A stretch of 7,208 bases of DNA, from NCBI GenBank assembly GCA_964370095.1, contig CAYJHJ010000086.1:1-7208 (forward strand). Direction: 5' to 3'. How positions within the stretch are numbered: the stretch's first letter is position 1; each line of letters starts with the position of its first letter. A program made the translations under genes and the position numbers. Source of the DNA: CAYJAZ01 sp964370095 (GTDB taxonomy: Bacteria > Desulfobacterota > Desulfovibrionia > Desulfovibrionales > Desulfovibrionaceae). Shown here one piece after another: positions 6,001-7,208 of this stretch. The notes under the pieces are model-generated. The model ran no database searches. It saw nothing but the letters and a program-made list of their open reading frames with translations, and was not told the DNA's origin.

Positions 6001-7208
6001 TGCCTAATGCCTTTACTTCCTTTGAACTCTACGCAGTTGATAACGGTTCAACAGGTGATAACAGCGACTTTACTCTAAACGGAATTGAACTTCTTACAGT
6101 TGATAATATAACAACATTTGCAGGCAATGCTTCTGCAAGTGGTGCAGATGGTCCGTTTATCTTTGAAATAGTTGAAGGTACAGCAACTGAAGGCTTTGTA
6201 AAGAATGTTGCAAAATCAACATCTGATGTTACATTTTATACAGATCAATACGGTAATGAACTTGCTATAGATATAGACACAGGTGCTTGGACATTAGTGA
6301 AAAAAGACGGCACAGACGGAATTGATGTTGAATTCAACATTAAAGCAACCGATAAAGACGGCGATGCTGATATTGCTCCTGTTCTTATTGAAGCTGCTGA
6401 TTTGACAGTTGTTGCAAACACAGATGTAGAGGTTGACGAAGCAAACCTTCCTGATGGAACAGAAACAGATGCCGATGAACTTATTCAAACAGGCACAGTA
6501 ACAGTTGAAGGCAGTGCACCTGCGAGCATTGAAATTGGCGGAATAACTTTCACAGGCCCAGATTGGACTGGTTCTGCTTCTGTTGCTAATGGTATTGTTA
6601 CAATTACATCTGTAGTAAATGGTGTAATAAGCTATAAATATGTTCTTGATGAAGCATATAAAAACGCTAATGCAGCTGATATTGACGTAGATTTAAGCTT
6701 CAATATGGTAATTACAGGCGTAAACGGCGTTACTGATGATGTTGATATTGAAGTAAATATTGATGATGATGCTCCTGAAGCAGCAGGTTCTAACTTGTTT
6801 GACCATGACAGTGATACAAGCACACCTGATGCTAGCATGGCAAGTGTTGCTAATGGCAGAGCTTCAGCAGATCTTGATGTTGACTTTGGTGCTGATATAA
6901 ACGGTGCTACAATCAGCGTGCCTTACTCTGGCGCAACATTGCCAATGGTGGCTGTATATAATGCTACTACAGGTCTTTGGGGCGAGCAAAACAATCCGTC
7001 AGGTTCACCATTTGTGCATGACACTGTAAATAATACCCTCAAAATGGGCGATGTTACTTTCCAACTCAGTGCTGACGGTAAATCTGTTGAATCAGTATCT
7101 TTTGCAATGGAATCAGTAGACAAAACAGTAGAACTCACTTTCACAGACGGCGATGGAGATACAGTATCTCACACAGTTCATGCTGAAAATCAGATTAATC
7201 CAGGTGAA
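3..7208 (+). CDS. Giant type I-secreted VCBS-repeat adhesin (LapA/RTX-like), internal fragment open at both ends
   Basis: One uninterrupted frame of 2402 codons fills the window. Neither the start nor the stop is inside, so the whole protein is larger. Domain order by window residue: retention-module tail with a PAAG site (1-18), Gly/Ala linker (19-70), nine VCBS-type Ig-like units (71-1818), a beta-rich domain (1819-2030), then T1SS-143-like repeats (2031-2402). The protein is strongly acidic, rich in Asp, Asn, Thr and Gly, and cysteine-free in my reading, as is usual for proteins exported unfolded by type I systems and folded outside with calcium. Known family members are surface-anchored fibres for biofilm formation or host attachment. 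That role is inferred here from architecture only; the ligand is unknown. Frame checks at many points show no frameshift and no in-frame stop. The RTX nonapeptides and C-terminal secretion signal expected for the family would lie downstream. The family call is firm; subtype (LapA-like versus other BapA/RTX adhesin) rests mainly on the PAAG motif. Confidence 0.95.
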   Translation, partial: MGEDFFAALDPTLMPAAGPAATAATGGGSFFIAADALLASGVTGSEGLTGGSEYGRNSFLPEAEATNQAPIILGINVFADEYEDGTFEADEFNTSLDIFESGEGRNFDSTISSQSPNQSYAGDLFAKGEIVANDPEGGTLSFSIQGSGVGTYGTMTIDPVTGEFTYTFDDLDSLNEGETAQETFTFIVTDNQGAETTITVPVFITGTNDRPTLTLDANQFSATEDDPAFDVNNNNAIDGNEAIVVKGQAQGFDLDDEDVGYEDTTQAGTLNYFVSSTATFDLFDNDAVGGTDDANDLPLVVNPNGQADANSVGTTVLGQYGTLVINPATGEFTYTLDNNKAQELGVLDSAGTPQTFDEEFTIYVQDSNGAWRAEQITITVNGTNDAPVITFNAEDSSVVEEGVKEVGNQTPNTPFAGDLTASGSFSFSDVDLIDTLTFSLTDGSLQQNNMIFGAGNIENDFGTLVLTQNPDNSFSYVFTLDNTKDATQKLNEDQTKDITYTLEVSDGKGGFDTHTFTVTITGTNDKPELELKEATLKVTEDGALFDPSMETDSGKAIGTDVDIDTDNTDGNKGEILTYSIEYARPELTLVQEIAKGLKALGISFDQALLDRIENMTEAVYETYAPNTGSATELNGLYGKLVIDADSGEYTYTLYTQTEAEALGDIYELAYWALKYRDDNEDALKENFTVTVKDDLGAWNSEPLTVEVFGSNDRPVIEFAKDLNVQEAGVGIMIAKEFLPNAPDLGKQAAFGQMIAIDDINDMLNNLEFEVEGGIADAGSLQLKDLTGLELTALANVDVFEYDTTLTNDYGTLYLNSAKGSYIFVLDNDSPYTQALNEGEPKEFTFKFTVNDGQLTSEVKEVTLNIQGTNDKPELTLSQNEFTIDENNGDVANSVSGTVASLIDVDKAGDLDDTHEFSVGLTRPELGNEALQTIVESLLNAVGLPAGNALDSVRGVIEELFQTLTSQPEGSLLENIPGIKYGDKETVGDIDIIYGLYGKMTVNTVTGAYEYTLYTWDEAKGSVDTLAAYVALQLRDDGDDALPTENFTIYVKDENDAWDSQNVTITVNGISDVPVIEFENVDAEVTEAGVGNSLEGVFVTNALSAIFDDPSVSALFDMLETITDNEVVKTLLESLGMDTSNLDLEGNLKEQFLANLNLSKENYLPNAENLGDPTASGTIKVSDDDDYIFGTNARLSLDGAAPQFSITDFAVKLTANIAESVASGELGLSADAIQSITKVLSSFSNLQGLLDGSVTVEEIRDFLQNAPDLQDISALFTAGFDFTLITESIKESITYTLEGVYGDLELTYKGDGEYSYVYKLDNTDSDTQALDRGDKATENFDITAFDIFGNETSSTITVNVTGQNDRPILTLSPEVFIFTENATNNYTAEGQASSTDFDASATATYYVGPAGGVTIDEFVKALQAAMEGTNSQDTSAAIEGAFSAWLTVNQGLYDTAKSAADLLGVTSDQEAALKQAYDNTSNWKPLEKAAAFTKWQAAAALGNAEDNLEAAQNAYDDIQNGLIPLDNLKELLDSNDDGILDDAFLGSDAFPDLPLPDAITGSTIIERNGVKYDVQEGTYGTLEINMSTGEYTYTLKSEYYDDVEALNSNQSLTESFTIYVLDDKGAWDAKTIEVKINGSNEAPEIVEVTDAQVSEAYLLDGTKSDDDPNFPNQTKDISGTIKFSDSDANDTHAFAWDIAQAPTLYTSEGAEVQWKFGGVNADDATILIGYVGTTEVIVLTTTNNDGNNQFEYTVELKQSLRHDDPDEKGADHNTDFGTDGDIDEDLLSDLNFKFTITDSGNESVNGSINVNIQDDVVDVTNSNFNSNDELIDSNFGLTFGTDPGLTSSEWTYKDPTDNNLSFTITAGKIYGTGADGSTYGDFDPTNPGTLAWTEKTAGENSVPGLYIESTDDPTKLDRVDYDYNDGNGYSEALQVTIGNGLTAAGVTLDLGTLFGGKDAGGFDDEAAYVRFYNIDENGDRVLVYERLIEGFTGTGKFNLIVPNAFTSFELYAVDNGSTGDNSDFTLNGIELLTVDNITTFAGNASASGADGPFIFEIVEGTATEGFVKNVAKSTSDVTFYTDQYGNELAIDIDTGAWTLVKKDGTDGIDVEFNIKATDKDGDADIAPVLIEAADLTVVANTDVEVDEANLPDGTETDADELIQTGTVTVEGSAPASIEIGGITFTGPDWTGSASVANGIVTITSVVNGVISYKYVLDEAYKNANAADIDVDLSFNMVITGVNGVTDDVDIEVNIDDDAPEAAGSNLFDHDSDTSTPDASMASVANGRASADLDVDFGADINGATISVPYSGATLPMVAVYNATTGLWGEQNNPSGSPFVHDTVNNTLKMGDVTFQLSADGKSVESVSFAMESVDKTVELTFTDGDGDTVSHTVHAENQINPGE
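30..56 (+). other. Putative LapG-type di-alanine cleavage site (DPT-LM-PAAG)
   Basis: Window residues 10-18 read DPTLMPAAG. In LapA-type adhesins the N-terminal retention module is followed by a DPT motif and then a [TAP]-A-A-G site, where the periplasmic protease LapG cuts between the alanines to release the adhesin. The PAAG codons are 45-56, and a Gly/Ala-rich stretch follows, as in known family members. The rest of the retention module would lie upstream of the window. The motif is seen directly; cleavage is inferred. PAATAAT just downstream offers further Ala-Ala pairs but lacks the following glycine. Confidence 0.6.
57..212 (+). other. Flexible Gly/Ala/Ser linker between retention module and first VCBS unit
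   Basis: Residues 19-70 are low in complexity (PAATAATGGGSFF, then ASGVTGSEGLTGG) and end in NQAP. That ending resembles the NDAP ends of the VCBS units and marks entry into the repeat array. A GGGSFF-type segment after the DPT/AAG motif is also common in LapA-type proteins. It probably acts as a spacer near the outer-membrane exit pore. No catalytic motif is visible. Confidence 0.55.
213..635 (+). repeat. VCBS unit 1 (B-like, 141 residues)
   Basis: First Ig-like repeat of the array. After an acidic lead (ADEYEDGTFEADEFN), the core runs AKGEIVANDPEGGTLSFSI, YGTMTIDPVTGEFTYTF (from base 456), ETFTFIVTDNQGAE and VPVFITGTNDRP. These are the diagnostic VCBS strands. The acidic DxE and NDP residues are likely calcium ligands at domain joints. 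It ends as a B unit, handing over to the TLTL start of unit 2. Confidence 0.85.
636..1163 (+). repeat. VCBS unit 2 (A type, 176 residues)
   Basis: Begins TLTLDANQFSATEDD and ends SNGAWRAEQITITVNGTNDAP. The core strand is YGTLVINPATGEFTYTL (960-1010). Between NYFVSST and LGQYG there is an Asp/Asn/Gly-rich loop of about 40 residues, not helical, at the site where later A units carry helical insertions. The start NQFSATEDDPAFDVNNNNAIDGNE is very acidic and probably binds calcium. Confidence 0.85.
1164..1583 (+). repeat. VCBS unit 3 (B type, 140 residues)
   Basis: Starts VITFNAEDSSVVEEG, passes through SGSFSFSDVDLIDTLTFSL (a typical VCBS D-x-D calcium segment), then FGTLVLTQNPDNSFSYVF, and ends DGKGGFDTHTFTVTITGTNDKP. 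It has no large insertion, so it gives the uninterrupted B-type length for this protein. Confidence 0.87.
1584..2144 (+). repeat. VCBS unit 4 (A type, 187 residues, helical insert)
   Basis: Starts ELELKEATLKVTEDG, has the acidic segment GTDVDIDTDNTDG and strand EILTYSIEYARPEL, then a 47-residue insertion, then YGKLVIDADSGEYTYTL (1911-1961). It ends KDDLGAWNSEPLTVEVFGSNDRP. The flanks RPEL and GLYGK(L/M) recur in unit 6, showing that these two A units are close paralogues. Without the insertion the unit is 140 residues. Confidence 0.85.
1764..1904 (+). other. Helical insertion in VCBS unit 4 (47 residues)
   Basis: Between RPEL and GLYGKL the composition changes from Thr/Gly/Asp beta-type sequence to an amphipathic pattern: LVQEIAKGLKALGISF, then DQALLDRIENMTEAVYETY. 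Two helices separated by an LGIS turn (LGI at 1800-1808) is the simplest reading. It sits in the loop before the YGxL strand and remains in frame. The function is unknown; I recognise no named domain. Confidence 0.6.
2145..2618 (+). repeat. VCBS unit 5 (B type, 158 residues)
   Basis: Starts VIEFAKDLNVQEAGVG, then FLPNAPDLGKQAAFGQMIA, which has a counterpart (YLPNAENLGDPTASGTI) in unit 7. Strand YGTLYLNSAKGSYIFVL begins at 2427, and the unit ends VKEVTLNIQGTNDKP. The segment between the first strand and YGTL (AGSLQLKDLTGLELTALANV) is longer than in unit 3 but does not look strongly helical. Confidence 0.83.
2619..3221 (+). repeat. VCBS unit 6 (A type, 201 residues, helical insert)
   Basis: Starts ELTLSQNEFTIDENNGD, has the segment DVDKAGDLDDTHEFSVGLTRPEL, a 68-residue insertion, then YGKMTVNTVTGAYEYTL from 2988. 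It ends KDENDAWDSQNVTITVNGISDVP. It is the closest relative of unit 4: shared features are RPEL, LYGK, an A(Y/L)WALKYRDD-like stretch (AYVALQLRDD here) and ENFT(V/I)YVKD. The core is 133 residues without the insertion. The terminal motif is degenerate (GISDVP for GTNDAP). Confidence 0.83.
2778..2981 (+). other. Helical insertion in VCBS unit 6 (68 residues)
   Basis: Reads EALQTIVESLLNAVGLPAG, then NALDSVRGVIEELFQTL and a less regular tail before GLYGKM. It can be aligned by eye with the unit 4 insertion (Q-x-I, then LG/VG-hydrophobic turn, then A-L-x-D and E-x2-x-x-T), so the two are probably homologous and were duplicated with their host units. The turn VGL is at 2823-2831. No known domain was recognised. 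Confidence 0.6.
3279..3482 (+). other. First helical insertion in VCBS unit 7 (68 residues)
   Basis: Lies between EAGVGNS and NYLPNAENLG, a point where unit 5 has only about six residues. Pattern: TNALSAIFDDPSVSALFDML, ETITDNEVVKTLLESLGMD, then NLKEQFLANLNLSKE. Regular hydrophobic spacing and charged faces suggest three or four short helices, with an LGM turn at 3402-3410. This insertion is near the start of the unit, unlike the others. Confidence 0.55.
3627..3896 (+). other. Second helical insertion in VCBS unit 7 (90 residues)
   Basis: Lies just before YGDLEL, the same fold position as the insertions of units 4, 6 and 8. It reads VKLTANIAESVASGELGLSA, DAIQSITKVLSSFSNLQGLL, then VTVEEIRDFLQNAPDLQDIS. 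The LGLS turn is at 3675-3686. It is Leu/Ile/Ser-rich and helix-like, against a Thr/Gly/Asp beta background. Confidence 0.55.
4236..4730 (+). other. Ala-rich helical domain inserted in VCBS unit 8 (165 residues)
   Basis: Starts ITIDEFVKALQAAMEGT and continues AAIEGAFSAWLTVNQGLYDT, AKSAADLLGVTSDQEAALKQ, AAAFTKWQAAAALGNAEDN and LEAAQNAYDDIQNGLIPLDN. It is rich in Ala, Gln, Glu and Lys with heptad-like hydrophobic spacing, so a helical bundle or short coiled coil is likely. It closes with the acidic loop DSNDDGILDD and a Pro/Asp-rich exit. It is long enough to fold as its own domain. I do not recognise the family. Confidence 0.6.
4596..4625 (+). other. EF-hand/TSP3-like calcium loop (DSNDDGILDD)
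   Basis: The residues follow the D-x-[DN]-x-D-G-x-[LI] pattern of single calcium loops. It follows the hydrophobic helix DNLKELL, as the entering helix of an EF-hand would, but position 12 is Phe rather than Glu, so it is closer to a dockerin or thrombospondin-3-type loop than to a canonical EF-hand. Calcium binding is inferred. Confidence 0.5.
4929..5456 (+). repeat. VCBS-like unit 9 (B-like, divergent end, 176 residues)
   Basis: Starts EIVEVTDAQVSEAYLLDG and DISGTIKFSDSDANDTHAF like a B unit, but the YGxL strand is not visible. The next strands are NNDGNNQFEYTVELKQSL, then an acidic RHDDPDEKGADHN segment and LNFKFTITDSGNESVNG, ending INVNIQDDVVDV instead of GTNDxP. The DHP-like segment and IQDD ending recall T1SS-143/DUF5801-type repeats, so this unit looks like the junction between the two repeat classes. 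Confidence 0.65.
5457..6092 (+). other. Beta-rich domain of large RTX adhesins (jelly-roll-like, 212 residues)
   Basis: Not a VCBS unit. Recognisable stretches are SVPGLYIESTDD, VDYDYNDGNGYSEALQVTIG, AGVTLDLGTLFGGKDAGGFD, AYVRFYNIDENGDRVLVYER, and SFELYAVDNGSTGDNSDFTL with NGIEL. The order (G-x-G/L, then Asp-rich EALQV strand, V-x-LxLxxLF, then an A-x-NG/DNG ... NSDFxLxxIE ending) matches a domain I know from memory between the Ig-like array and the C-terminal part of many LapA/RTX proteins. It may bind a ligand or calcium; the role is not established here. Confidence 0.55.
6093..6428 (+). repeat. T1SS-143-like repeat, copy 1 (divergent)
   Basis: Follows the beta-rich domain. It contains GPFIFEIVEGTATEG, a FYTDQYGNELAIDIDTGAWTL hairpin resembling the YGxL-x4-GxYTY hairpin of VCBS units, and VEFNIKATDKDGDADIAPV. 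The DKDGDAD loop (6351-6371) is typical of these extracellular repeats and probably holds calcium. Assignment is by general pattern only; sequence similarity to copy 2 is weak. Confidence 0.5.
6429..6776 (+). repeat. T1SS-143-like repeat, copy 2 (116 residues)
   Basis: Opens with EVDEANLPDGTETDADEL, the classic [VL]DEA-x-LPDGT start of T1SS-143 repeats, then QTGTVTVEGSAPASIEIGG and ITFTGP. The strand pair NGIVTITSVVNGVISYKYVL and the ending VTDDVDIEVNIDDDAPEA (the VxIxDDAP end) complete the unit. It is the best-matching T1SS-143-type copy in the window. Confidence 0.7.
6777..7208 (+). repeat. T1SS-143-like repeat, copy 3 (cut by window edge)
   Basis: Follows the DDAP joint. It begins with SNLFDHDSDTSTPDASMAS, then RASADLDVDFGADINGATIS, and contains TLKMGDVTFQLSADGKSVES and VELTFTDGDGDTVSHTVHA. 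The TDGDGDT loop (DGDGD at 7146-7160) parallels the TDKDGDAD of copy 1. The unit may end near ENQINPGE or continue beyond the window. No RTX GGxGxD nonapeptides are present yet, so the secretion end of the protein is still downstream. Confidence 0.55.

Noticed and set aside
1174..7144. Nine minus-strand ORFs of 60-75 codons scattered along the window
   Set aside because: All are antisense to the continuous adhesin frame, have Ser/Thr/Val-rich complement-derived composition, and show no ribosome-binding or domain evidence.
6351..7160. DKDGDAD and DGDGD loops as RTX nonapeptide repeats
   Set aside because: They are isolated loops inside T1SS-143-like units; the tandem GGxGxDxUx pattern is absent.

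Overview
The window lies entirely inside one very large protein gene. On the + strand the frame starting at base 3 is open from edge to edge: 2402 codons with no stop, no start that can be defended and no frameshift, so both ends of the gene lie outside. The product is a giant, acidic, Asp/Asn/Thr/Gly-rich repeat protein in which I read no cysteine. It has the layout of a type I-secreted (RTX/LapA-type) surface adhesin. This implies a Gram-negative, probably proteobacterial, host with an AT-rich genome (roughly 60% A+T by eye). I cannot name the species.

Layout. Bases 3-56 look like the tail of an N-terminal retention module, ending in a DPT-x2-PAAG motif that resembles the di-alanine site cut by LapG-type periplasmic proteases. 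A Gly/Ala/Ser-rich linker follows (57-212). Bases 213-5456 hold nine tandem VCBS-type Ig-like units, each built on the pattern YGxLxI-x4-GxYTYxL ... FTxxVxD ... ITVxGxNDxP. The units alternate between two kinds, giving a B-A-B-A-B-A-B-A-B order. Bases 5457-6092 encode a different beta-rich domain like one found near the C-terminal side of many large RTX adhesins. Bases 6093-7208 encode repeats of T1SS-143-like character with DxDGD loops.

The main surprise is that units 4, 6, 7 and 8 carry helix-forming insertions of 47, 68, 68+90 and 165 residues. Four of the five lie at the same place in the VCBS fold, just before the YGxL strand. Removing them leaves cores of about 110-140 residues. All five contain a similar helix / LG-hydrophobic turn / helix pattern, which suggests a related family of helical modules decorating a beta-sandwich fibre.

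Function by inference: the fibre would be exported through an outer-membrane TolC-type pore, held there by its N-terminus, extended by the VCBS stack, and released when a LapG-like protease cuts the PAAG site. The partner genes (transporter, LapG/LapD), the start codon, the RTX nonapeptides and the C-terminal secretion signal are not in the window. No RNA gene, promoter, terminator, CRISPR array or mobile element was seen.
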